DNA of 32,756 nt from a bacterium (lineage in GTDB: Bacteria > SZUA-182 > DTGQ01): NCBI GenBank assembly GCA_023512255.1, contig JAILZY010000035.1, positions 1-32,756 of the forward strand. Direction: 5' to 3'. Shown here in pieces: positions 15,192 to 23,580 of this stretch (position 1 is the first letter of the stretch; each line of letters starts with the position of its first letter). The position numbers and the translations under genes were made by a program. The notes beneath the pieces are model-generated. The model did no database searches and was not told the DNA's origin. It worked only from the letters and a program-made list of their open reading frames with translations.

Positions 15192-18100
15192 ATGAGAAGT
15201 TATTGTAGGTTAAAGAGAATATTCATACTTTTGAGTGTGGTTGCGGTATTTGCTCTGGCGGGGGCTGCCACAGGAGATGCTTTTGCCCAGGGTACGGCCA
15301 AGAGTGCCTGGCCATGCCGGGGATACCATTCGGGGCGCACTGGTCAAAGCCCTTATGTCGGAGCACAGAGTAGCACCCTGAAATGGAAATACCAGATCGC
15401 AGATAAGATATACTCCTCGCCAGCTATCGGAGTAGACGGCACAATCTATATCGCTGGCCTGGACAGTAAGCTTTATGCCCTTAGGCCGGATGGAAGCCTG
15501 ATCTGGAAATACCAGGCTACTGATAAGATATACTCCTCGCCAGCTATCGGAGTAGACGGCACAATCTATGTGGGAAGCTATGATGGCAAGGTCCATGCCA
15601 TAAATCCAGATGGCAGTCAGAAATGGGTTAGCCAGACTGGGTATCAAACCGAGTCCTCGCCGGCCATAGGAGCAGATGGCACGGTGTATATTGGCAATCA
15701 TGATGGAAAGATTTATGCTCTCAGAGCTAATGATGGCCAGCTTATGTGGGCCAGCCAAACAGCGCCGCTCTATATGTATTCCTCACCAGCTATTGGGCCG
15801 GATAGTACAGTCTATGTGGCCGCCTATGATGGCAGGCTTTACGCCTTTAGCCCCGATGGAACTATATGTCAGGATTATCAAATCAGCGAAAACGGCTCCC
15901 TCTCTCCTCTCGTTGGGCTAGCTATAGGAGCTGATCATACCATTTATGTTGCAAGTGATGACGGTGCAGTATATGCCCTCTGGCTGAATGGCAATAATTG
16001 CATTCTGAAATGGAAATTCCGAGCCAGCACTCAGTTTCATTCCTCACCAGCGATAGGAAACAATGGTCTTGTCTATATCGGCAGTCATAATGGTCAGATT
16101 TATGCCATAAAGCCAGATGGCAAGCTAAAGTGGAGCTATCCGACTGGAGGTGCTATCTATTCCTCACCAGCCATTGGTGCCGATGGCACAATCTACATTG
16201 GAAGTACCGATGGCCGAATTTATGCTTTGCGACCTGATGGAAGTCTAGTCTGGAGCTACCGTACCAGAGCTCAGATTTATTCCTCACCAGCTATCGGTGA
16301 GGACGGCACCCTTTATATTGGAAGTTATGATTACCGGCTCTACGCCTTTAGTGCGATAGTCTGCCAGGATAACGGTGACTGTAGCGCCGGGGGAGGATTC
16401 TGTCAGCATGGAGTCGGAAATTGCACTGGGCAGGGAGTTTGCTCAAATCTTCCCAAGAGCTGTCCAGATGTATTTGATCCAGTCTGTGGATGCGATGGCC
16501 TAACCTACGATAACTGGTGCCAGGCGGCTGCCCATTCGGTAAGTGTGGCCTATCAGGGAGTATGTGGAGTAGTGCAGGAGCAGGGTGAAGAGGTGTGCGA
16601 TGGGAAGGATAATGATTTAGATGGTCTTGTGGATGAGGACCTGAAAAGAGCCTGCTCAACCGCCTGTGGGAGCGGCATAGAGATTTGCCAAGCCGGGCAG
16701 TGGGTTGGCTGCACTGCGCCCCAGCCTCAAACCGAAGTCTGCGATGGGCTAGACAATGACTGCGATGGTCTTGTGGATGAGGACCTGACAAGAGCCTGCT
16801 CAACCGCTTATGGGAGCGGCACAGAGATTTGCCAAGGCGGGCAGTGGGTTGGCTGCACTGCGCCCCAGCCTCAAGGTGAAGAGGTGTGCGATGGGAAGGA
16901 TAATGATTTAGATGGCCTTGTGGATGAGGACCTGACAAGAGCCTGCTCAACCGCCTGTGGGAGCGGCATAGAGATTTGCCAAGCCGGGCAGTGGGTTGGC
17001 TGCACCGCGCCCCAGCCTCAAGATGAGGTGTGTGATGGGCTAGATAACGACTGCGATGGTCTTGTGGATGAGGACCTGACAAGAGCCTGCTCAACCGCTT
17101 GTGGGAGCGGCACTGAGATTTGCCAAGCCGGGCAGTGGGTTGGCTGCACTGCGCCCCAGCCTCAAACCGAAGTCTGCGATGGGCTAGATAATGACTGCGA
17201 TGGTCTTGTGGATGAGGACCTGACAAGACCATGCTCAACCGCTTGTGGGAGCGGCACTGAGATTTGCCAAGCCGGGCAGTGGGTTAGCTGCACTGCGCCC
17301 CAGCCTCAAGATGAGGTGTGTGATGGGCTAGATAATGACTGCGATGGTCTTGTGGATGAGGAAGTAATGAATACTTACTATGCAGATAAAGATAGCGATG
17401 GCTATGGCAATCCTTCCGTAAGTATTCAGGCTTGCTCTCCTCCGAGTGGTTTTATGAGCGACAGTAGCGATTGTAACGATGAAGACTGGAATATTCATCC
17501 CGGGACCCCGGAAATTCCGTGTAACGGCCAGGATGAAGATTGTCTTGGAGGGGACAGCACGCTTGTTTGTAGCTCGTATGGACAGGTGGAAGATGAGTCA
17601 GGACAACTGGATATCCAAGGGACCACAGCTAAGGCGAGTCAGGACAAGATTATGGTTCCCGTGAGGATTCAGTCGGCACCGAATGAAATTCACGTCTTTG
17701 GATTTGAGGTCATCTATGATCCGCGGGTTTTGACCTATTCAGAAAATTTCGAGCCGGGGGAGCTGGCAAGCGCTTTCTCTATCTTTGAGGTCAAGCCTCT
17801 TTGTCCCGGCAGAATCTGGATAAATGGAGCTTCTCCTGAGGGAGAGGGAATTGTCAAGGGAGCAAGCGGCTATCTGGTCTGGTTGGAATTCAAGACTGCG
17901 AACGGCCAGGAAAATCAAGGCCATTTCTTGCAACTAGAAAATCTTGATGCCGATCTAATTGATTTTTCTACAACTGGCGGTATATTGACTGTTTTGCCTC
18001 GATGCAATGGAGATATAGATGGTGATGGGAAAATTGGCATTCAAGATGTTAGTATAGTTTTTAATTGCTACCTTAAGGCTGGACCATGTCCTGAGTGCGC

Positions 18101-18194
18101 CGATGTCAATCAGGATGGGAGTATAACCATGGCCGATGTCTTATGCCTGTCAGCGAAATCTACAGGCCAGCCCTCATGTCTTGATAGGCGATAG
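15192..18194 (+). CDS. Secreted mosaic protein: beta-propeller, Kazal, MopE-type repeats, cohesin and dockerin
   Basis: The 1000-residue protein has a signal peptide (hydrophobic residues about 9-28, ending GDAFA). Residues about 45-390 hold eight PQQ-like blades, each with a YSSPAIG-type core and GTIYIGS strand, making an eight-bladed propeller. Residues about 395-460 are cysteine-rich with a Kazal-like signature (CPDVFDPVCGCDGLTYDNWC). Then come six EVCDGLDNDCDGLVDE acidic motifs, interleaved with five CSTACGSGTEICQ modules, and a related DSDGYGNP/DCNDED calcium-type segment. A cohesin-like domain follows (about 805-930, VPVRIQ...FGFEVIYDPRVLTY). A dockerin ends the protein (CNGDIDGDGKIGIQDVSIVF and ADVNQDGSITMADVLCL). 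Cohesin and dockerin in one chain suggests self-association or assembly with other surface proteins. AAGGAAGGG precedes the start. Confidence 0.9.
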   Translation: MRSYCRLKRIFILLSVVAVFALAGAATGDAFAQGTAKSAWPCRGYHSGRTGQSPYVGAQSSTLKWKYQIADKIYSSPAIGVDGTIYIAGLDSKLYALRPDGSLIWKYQATDKIYSSPAIGVDGTIYVGSYDGKVHAINPDGSQKWVSQTGYQTESSPAIGADGTVYIGNHDGKIYALRANDGQLMWASQTAPLYMYSSPAIGPDSTVYVAAYDGRLYAFSPDGTICQDYQISENGSLSPLVGLAIGADHTIYVASDDGAVYALWLNGNNCILKWKFRASTQFHSSPAIGNNGLVYIGSHNGQIYAIKPDGKLKWSYPTGGAIYSSPAIGADGTIYIGSTDGRIYALRPDGSLVWSYRTRAQIYSSPAIGEDGTLYIGSYDYRLYAFSAIVCQDNGDCSAGGGFCQHGVGNCTGQGVCSNLPKSCPDVFDPVCGCDGLTYDNWCQAAAHSVSVAYQGVCGVVQEQGEEVCDGKDNDLDGLVDEDLKRACSTACGSGIEICQAGQWVGCTAPQPQTEVCDGLDNDCDGLVDEDLTRACSTAYGSGTEICQGGQWVGCTAPQPQGEEVCDGKDNDLDGLVDEDLTRACSTACGSGIEICQAGQWVGCTAPQPQDEVCDGLDNDCDGLVDEDLTRACSTACGSGTEICQAGQWVGCTAPQPQTEVCDGLDNDCDGLVDEDLTRPCSTACGSGTEICQAGQWVSCTAPQPQDEVCDGLDNDCDGLVDEEVMNTYYADKDSDGYGNPSVSIQACSPPSGFMSDSSDCNDEDWNIHPGTPEIPCNGQDEDCLGGDSTLVCSSYGQVEDESGQLDIQGTTAKASQDKIMVPVRIQSAPNEIHVFGFEVIYDPRVLTYSENFEPGELASAFSIFEVKPLCPGRIWINGASPEGEGIVKGASGYLVWLEFKTANGQENQGHFLQLENLDADLIDFSTTGGILTVLPRCNGDIDGDGKIGIQDVSIVFNCYLKAGPCPECADVNQDGSITMADVLCLSAKSTGQPSCLDRR
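16587..17357 (+). repeat. 144-base tandem coding repeats
   Basis: Units begin near 16587, 16731, 16875, 17022, 17166 and 17310, a period of 144 bases (one interval is 147). Each encodes a 48-residue module: an acidic Cys/Asp motif and a CSTACGSG module. Long identical nucleotide stretches show recent duplication or gene conversion. Units alternate in their opening sequence (GAAGAGGTG, ACCGAAGTC, GATGAGGTG), hinting at duplication of multi-unit blocks. Confidence 0.9.
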
Positions 18195-18209
18195 AGAGTT
18201 AAAAAAACT

Positions 18210-18251
18210 CCGATCAGAACCTGCCTCTTTGAAGAAGCAGGTTCTGATCGG
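18210..18251 (-). terminator. Intrinsic terminator of the proline-rich protein gene
   Basis: CCGATCAGAACCTGC (18210-18224) and its perfect complement (18237-18251) form a 15-base-pair stem with a 12-base loop. Read on the minus strand it is followed by GAGTTTTTTTAACTC, a classic T run. It lies 50 bases past the minus-strand gene ending at 18303 and just after the plus-strand mosaic gene, which it may also stop. Confidence 0.85.
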
Positions 18252-18302
18252 ATTGAATCATAACCAATCTCTAGCTTACACAAACCCTAATATGATTGCT
18301 TA

Positions 18303-19001
18303 TTAGATTATGGCACTCGGAGTTAAGAGAGGAACAGTAGTTGCAGGGAGTGTTGGGGCCGTGGGAGGAACCGGCGGAAGAGTAGTGGTAGGCACAGGTG
18401 GCACAGGAGGAGCTGGGACAGTAAGAGCTGTGGTAGGAATAACAGGAACAGGAGGAGATGGAGGAACGGGCGGAATAAAAGAGGGTGCAGTGGTCGGTGC
18501 TGGGGGCAGGGCAAATTTAGGTAAGGATTTCAGATAAAGCGCATTAGCGATCGGCACATATGTGTTAAGCCAAATGGTACTGGTTGGCGGCAGGTTAGCA
18601 TAATTGGGAGGCAGGGATATTGGTCCAAGGGTTAAGTAGCTTGGTGGCCAGAGGTTGATTCCAAATAAGGGATCGTAGTAAGCCATACCAAGTGGAGTAT
18701 TGTACAGGAGCCAGGGATAAAGTTTTGCTGGATCCCAGGTCAGGCCAGGCTGCACGGGAAGTACCGTCGATGGAGCCAGGTTGCTCACTATGGGAGTAGG
18801 AAGCCCGGTAGCTGGATTAATAGGAGAGAGTGCCGGTGACCAAAGAGGCCAGAGAGTGTTGTAGGGAGGCAGCGCCGCCCAATTCGCTCCCGATCCTCCG
18901 GGAACTGCCTGAACCATTGATGAAAAACCAAGGATTACCATGAATATGATTAACAGCCATGCTCCTGCTAACAAACTTTTGGTGCTAGGTTTTATAACCA
19001 T
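18303..19001 (-). CDS. Secreted proline-rich protein
   Basis: The 232-residue protein has a clear signal peptide (LLIIFMVILGFSSMVQA, cleavage near residue 33). The mature part is rich in Pro, Leu, Trp and Tyr (for example LPPYNTLWPLWSPALSP). From about residue 165 it becomes a Pro/Thr/Val-rich tail with repeated PPVPPVPTTTLP-type units. It has no recognisable domain and no cysteines. Such tails usually act as stalks through the cell wall or periplasm. GGGAGG lies about eleven bases before the start and a perfect terminator follows, which supports a real gene. It is convergent with the mosaic surface protein. I do not recognise the family. Confidence 0.75.
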   Translation of the reverse strand: MVIKPSTKSLLAGAWLLIIFMVILGFSSMVQAVPGGSGANWAALPPYNTLWPLWSPALSPINPATGLPTPIVSNLAPSTVLPVQPGLTWDPAKLYPWLLYNTPLGMAYYDPLFGINLWPPSYLTLGPISLPPNYANLPPTSTIWLNTYVPIANALYLKSLPKFALPPAPTTAPSFIPPVPPSPPVPVIPTTALTVPAPPVPPVPTTTLPPVPPTAPTLPATTVPLLTPSAII

Positions 19002-19753
19002 AACATTTTTCCTCCCTTATGAATATGTTGGATAAATATAAGCCAAAAATAGTTAATTAAAAAATTAGTATAATAAAAATATTAATCTATTATTTATTTC
19101 GAATAGAAACTCCACCTCCTTTCCCCTGCTTACTTAAAGTGCTTACTTAAAGGCATTGTTTTCTTGCTGATAGATACATAAAAACAGAAACATAAAGAAA
19201 GATAGAAACAAAAGATTAGGAAAGAGAAAAGACTAACTTATCAAGTAAAATTAAGAGGTTCTCCTGAAAGGTATTTTTGAATACTGCCTCCCTTGCTGAT
19301 TCTCTAATTTCTTTCTTTTATTTATAGCATATTCGGTGCCAAGTTTACTCACAGGTTTACTCACGGAGTTTAGACATTAAACCAGCAGCACTCAGCATGG
19401 TAAATTATGGTCTGTATCAGGTAGAGTGCATGACCTTGACGGATTATGAATGCGTCTATTTTTGAGACGTATTGAGTTTGAGGTTTCTATTTTTCGGTCT
19501 ATCGGCTAGTTAATCTATCCGACCGAGAACTAGCCATAAGCGATTCATAAATGGCTCACCATGATTGATGGTTCAAAATGATTCGTAGATTATATTCATT
19601 TTGCTGGGATGACTGATTTGGCTTATTGAGAGTTTTGCATTATAATTTTATAGTATGGAACTTTATTGTAAAGTTTGCCATGACTAAGTTTGAATTTTGA
19701 CCTTGGGATAAGGATTTATGGGATAGAGGTTTAAATTTGAGGGGTCGAAAAGT
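19002..19753. other. AT-rich spacer with short tandem duplications
   Basis: This stretch lies between the divergent proline-rich protein and response-regulator genes. It contains GCTTACTTAAAG twice (19128-19139, 19141-19152) and GTTTACTCAC twice (19343-19352, 19355-19364). I see no supported gene and no -24/-12 sigma54 promoter with correct spacing before the regulator. Confidence 0.4.
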
Positions 19754-21154
19754 ATGTCGTTTAAAATCCTGGTGGTAGATGATGAGGAGAGTGTGGGTCT
19801 GGGAATATCCCGCTGGCTGATTAAGGATGGGTATCAGACTACATGGGTCAAAAGCGGAGAAGAAGCGCTGGAAAGATTGACCCGGGAGGACTTTCACCTG
19901 ATTTTCCTGGATCTTTTTTTGCCAGGCTTAAGCGGAATTCCTTTATTGGAGCGGATCAAGAAGGAATTTCCTGATATTTTGGTTATTGTTCTTACCGCTT
20001 ACGGAGATGTTCATATGGCTGTGCAGGCTATGAAAATGGGAGCCTTTGATTACCTCACCAAGAGCTCTGACATGGAAGAGTTGAGGCTGGTGGCCAGGAA
20101 AGCGCTGGAAACCAAACAACTGCACAGAGAGGTTAAGGTTTTGCGGGCAGAGATTGACCGCCATTATGAGGCGATGACCCTGGTAGGTAATAGTCAGCAG
20201 ATTCAGGAGGTTAACTTCCTTATTAAAAAGATATCCCAGATCGATCAATGTACGGTCTTGATTGTTGGAGAGAGCGGCACCGGTAAGGAACTGGTAGCCA
20301 GAACCATTCATCGGCAGAGCAGCAGGGCAGCCAATCCCTTTATTGATATTAGCTGTTCTGCCTTGCCGAATCCCCTTATGGAAAGTGAGCTTTTTGGTTT
20401 TGAGCGGGGTGCATTCACTGATGCCAAAAGCAGAAAATTGGGTCTTGTGGAATTGGCAGATGGGGGGACCCTTTTCCTTGATGAAATCGGAACTCTAGAT
20501 CTAGCTATGCAGGCCAAGCTGTTGCGTTTTTTGGAGCAGCGATCATTTCGCAGGATTGGAGGGGTAAAGGACATTCCGGTGAACATCAGCGTGATTGCCG
20601 CTACCAACAACGATCTGGGGAAAATGGTTGAAGAGGGAACCTTCAGGCATGATCTCTACTATAGGCTTAACGTCTTTTTAATTCGAGTTCCTCCTCTGCG
20701 ACAGAGAAAAGAGGATATTCCCCTTTTAGTTCAATATTTTATAAATAAATTTAACCATGATTTTCATAAAAACATCCAAGGTATCCATCCTGAGGCACAA
20801 AAAATGCTTGTTGATTATGATTATCCTGGCAATATTCGGGAGTTAAAAAATATCATCGAGCGGGCCATGATCATGGAAGAAGGAAATATGATCACCGTCC
20901 ATTCCCTGGATTTCTTCAGAACAATGCGGCCCAATGGCCAAACTCTCCGACAGGTGGCTGCTGCGGATGAGTTTCAGGGTGAATGCAAGACCGAAGCCAA
21001 ATTGAAATTGGAAGAATTGGAGCGGCATTATATCTTGGAGGTCCTGAGGGAAACGGGTGGCAATAAAGCTCAGGCTGCTCTGATTTTGGGAATTGCCCGA
21101 TCAACTTTATTCAAAAAAATCAAGGAATACCAGTTAAATGACTATTTGCAGTAG
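19754..21154 (+). CDS. Sigma54-dependent response regulator (NtrC/AtoC type)
   Basis: The 466-residue protein has three domains. The receiver (residues 1-120) has VVDDEE, the phospho-acceptor Asp in FLDLFLPG, Thr in LTAYGD and Lys in LTKSS. The AAA+ domain (about 145-380) has Walker A GESGTGKE, Walker B TLFLDEIG and the R-finger region. The C-terminal Fis-type helix-turn-helix is GGNKAQAALILGIARSTLFKK. It would activate RNA polymerase-sigma54 at -24/-12 promoters after phosphorylation. The sigma54-contact loop reads GAFTDA instead of the usual GAFTGA. A sensor kinase gene begins 37 bases downstream and is the obvious partner. Targets are unknown. Confidence 0.95.
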   Translation: MSFKILVVDDEESVGLGISRWLIKDGYQTTWVKSGEEALERLTREDFHLIFLDLFLPGLSGIPLLERIKKEFPDILVIVLTAYGDVHMAVQAMKMGAFDYLTKSSDMEELRLVARKALETKQLHREVKVLRAEIDRHYEAMTLVGNSQQIQEVNFLIKKISQIDQCTVLIVGESGTGKELVARTIHRQSSRAANPFIDISCSALPNPLMESELFGFERGAFTDAKSRKLGLVELADGGTLFLDEIGTLDLAMQAKLLRFLEQRSFRRIGGVKDIPVNISVIAATNNDLGKMVEEGTFRHDLYYRLNVFLIRVPPLRQRKEDIPLLVQYFINKFNHDFHKNIQGIHPEAQKMLVDYDYPGNIRELKNIIERAMIMEEGNMITVHSLDFFRTMRPNGQTLRQVAAADEFQGECKTEAKLKLEELERHYILEVLRETGGNKAQAALILGIARSTLFKKIKEYQLNDYLQ

Positions 21155-21191
21155 GCTGGTAATTACGAAACGACATTGGTTTTGATTGACA

Positions 21192-23375
21192 ATGTTCGCC
21201 AAGAAATTTTTGAGAAAATCAAACTTTAAAGCCCTCTCTATTTATCTGCTTATCATTGGCATTGTCATTCTCATTGCTCAGTGGCTTCATATCAGCGCTG
21301 GAAGAGAGATCATAGGCCAGGTTAATGAGAGTCAGGTGATGATTATCAAGGAAATCGCTTCTGATATAGAATATCTCATCCACGAATTGCAGGAAAAGCT
21401 TGTTACTTTGGCCAAACTTTATCCTCTGCGCCGGCTGAAAACTGATGAAGCGCTTTTTAATTTACAAATCTATTATGAGCTGATGCATGATCAGGTTTCC
21501 CATATTGGAATCATGAATGAGCAGGGGCGATACGAATATCTTTATCCTCCAATTCCTCGCTGGCAGGAAATGCAACTGAAAGATTTCTCAAAAACGGATT
21601 TTTTTCAGGACGCTGTGAACCAGTTCCATCATGGTCCGACCCAGAGGCCGTATATTAGCAACCAGTACGATCAAGGGTTCGGGATCAGCGCTATTCCGGT
21701 CTCATTGCCACTTTACACCGACCAGGCTCTAAGAGAAACTATGGAGGGGAAAAAGGAGTTTCTGGGGGTATTGGTCCTATTTCTTAATTTTGCAGTGATT
21801 GATAATTTTTGCCAGAATCATTATTCACATCTTCATGATTATTCTTCATTCTGGCTACTTGACAATGAGGGGAAGGTCTTATCCCATGAGAATAAGTCTT
21901 GGATCGGAAAGAAGATTTTTCAAGTGCATCAAGAGAAGCTATTGACTGGGAGCTCTCATAGTTTGAATCAGATCGTCCAGAAGAGAATGCTTAAGGGAGA
22001 GACTGGAACGGAGGTCTACTTCGATTGTGCTCCTAATTCTCCACAAGGTCCACTTGAGAAATACTACCTGAATTATACACCTGTCCGGCTTCCAGGCCGT
22101 ACCTGGTCAATCGCCGTAACCACTCCGGCCATAAAGATGGATCACTGGGAGCGTCGGGTTCTAAAGAGCGCCTGGCAGTGGCTGCTGTTTGTTATCTCCT
22201 TTGTCTTGGTAGCCTTGTCATTTGTGCAGGTAGTGATTATTCTGATTCACCGACGACGGATTGATTGGGAAAAAGAGCAAAAAGAGAAATTTAAGTCTGC
22301 TTTCGATGGGATTACGGATCTGGTATATATGATAGATCTAAACTACCACCTGCAGATCGTAAATAAAGCCTTTATCAACCTCTGCGGCCAGAGCGAGAAG
22401 GAAATCAAAGGGAAGAAATGCTTTCAATTTATTCGCCAGAGGGAAAATCCCTGTCCTGATTGTCCGATTCCCAAGACAAAATCAACTCATAAAGCCCAGA
22501 GACTTGAGCAGATCATCTTTCAGGAGACTGCTAATCTCTATGCCTATCCACTGATCAACGGCGATGGAGAGACAACCGCTATTGTGATTTTTGCCCGGAT
22601 CATTACCAAGGAAAAAATACTGGAGCAGGAATTGCAGCATCGGGAGCGACTGAGTCTATTGGGAAAACTGGCCGCCTCTATCGCCCACGAGATCAAAAAC
22701 CCCCTGGTGGGTATTAGCATGTTGACAGAGCTGGTTCGAGACAGCCTTCCAGCGGAAAGCCCAGTAAGCGAAGATTTAGAGAGAATCTTGAAAGAGTGCC
22801 GGAGGCTGGAGCAGCTGCTCAACAATCTGTCAAGATTTTCCCGCCCGGCGCCGCTAGCTTTGGAAAAGGGTGATATTCATAAACCGCTGGATCTTGCCCT
22901 GGCTCTCCTCAGAGAGAGACTGAGAGAACACAAGATCCAATTACAGACTAAATACCAGGCTGATCTCCCTCCGATTCCTCATGATGCTCAGAAGATGCAG
23001 CAGGTATTTTTAAATCTGATTATAAATTCCCTAAACGCCATGCCGAGCGGAGGAAAATTGACCATTCAAACCTATCTTGGCCCTGCTTTTAGCGGCAGGG
23101 GCAGCTTTGACCTTGAGCAGACAGTTTGCATTGATATTCAAGATACCGGCCCAGGAATCCCGCTTCATTTCCAAAGCCGGATCTTTGAGCCCTTTTTCTC
23201 TACTTCTCCTAAGGGAACGGGGCTGGGATTGGCTATCGTTCAAAGCATCATTCAGCAACATGGCGGCCAGATCCATCTGAAAAGCGAGCCCGGTGAGGGA
23301 ACCATCATCAGCATCTGCCTTCCCGTAAACTCAGAAAGTAATGCCTCTCTACTTTCCCTTTATGATTATCAATAG
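21192..23375 (+). CDS. Membrane-bound sensor histidine kinase with PAS domain
   Basis: This 727-residue kinase has an N-terminal membrane helix (about residues 14-32), an extracytoplasmic sensing region of roughly 285 residues of the Cache type and a second helix (about 330-352). A PAS domain follows (GITDLVYMIDLNYHLQIVNK) and carries a cysteine group CPDCP that might bind metal or sense redox. Then come the HisKA domain (phospho-His in SIAHEIKNPLVG) and the ATPase domain with N box LNLIINSLNAM, G1 DTGPGIP and G2 GTGLGLAI. It phosphorylates the response regulator just upstream. I prefer ATG 21192; a TTG two codons earlier is possible. No strong ribosome-binding site is visible, so coupling to the upstream gene is likely. 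Confidence 0.93.
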   Translation: MFAKKFLRKSNFKALSIYLLIIGIVILIAQWLHISAGREIIGQVNESQVMIIKEIASDIEYLIHELQEKLVTLAKLYPLRRLKTDEALFNLQIYYELMHDQVSHIGIMNEQGRYEYLYPPIPRWQEMQLKDFSKTDFFQDAVNQFHHGPTQRPYISNQYDQGFGISAIPVSLPLYTDQALRETMEGKKEFLGVLVLFLNFAVIDNFCQNHYSHLHDYSSFWLLDNEGKVLSHENKSWIGKKIFQVHQEKLLTGSSHSLNQIVQKRMLKGETGTEVYFDCAPNSPQGPLEKYYLNYTPVRLPGRTWSIAVTTPAIKMDHWERRVLKSAWQWLLFVISFVLVALSFVQVVIILIHRRRIDWEKEQKEKFKSAFDGITDLVYMIDLNYHLQIVNKAFINLCGQSEKEIKGKKCFQFIRQRENPCPDCPIPKTKSTHKAQRLEQIIFQETANLYAYPLINGDGETTAIVIFARIITKEKILEQELQHRERLSLLGKLAASIAHEIKNPLVGISMLTELVRDSLPAESPVSEDLERILKECRRLEQLLNNLSRFSRPAPLALEKGDIHKPLDLALALLRERLREHKIQLQTKYQADLPPIPHDAQKMQQVFLNLIINSLNAMPSGGKLTIQTYLGPAFSGRGSFDLEQTVCIDIQDTGPGIPLHFQSRIFEPFFSTSPKGTGLGLAIVQSIIQQHGGQIHLKSEPGEGTIISICLPVNSESNASLLSLYDYQ

Positions 23376-23497
23376 ACTTAAGATTTGCTGAGATAGCCCC
23401 TCCTGCGATAGCCTCTCTTTTTAATGGATTCTTCAAGGCTGGCACTTTTGCCGAAAATCTCTCCATGCCTTGAAATTTCTTGAAAGTTATCTTTCAT

Positions 23498-23543
23498 CCC
23501 AAGCCCGGTAAAATCAAGGGCCCAAGCCCGGTAAGATCAAGGG
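23498..23543. repeat. 23-base tandem duplication
   Basis: A 23-base unit starting CCCAAGCCCGGTAA occurs at 23498-23520 and 23521-23543 with one mismatch, in the spacer between two convergent genes. Confidence 0.9.
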
Positions 23544-23580
23544 TTAGAAGAAAAATCATAAAGGTATGGTTCAATGGAGA

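Noticed and set aside
16348-17238. 296-codon minus-strand open frame across the mosaic gene
   Set aside because: It is a shadow of the 144-base coding repeats; its His/Arg/Ser-rich composition is an antisense artefact and it has no start signal.
19610-19650. Sigma54 promoter before the response regulator (TTGGCTT...TTTTGCAT)
   Set aside because: The distance between the GG and GC elements is about 15 bases instead of 10.
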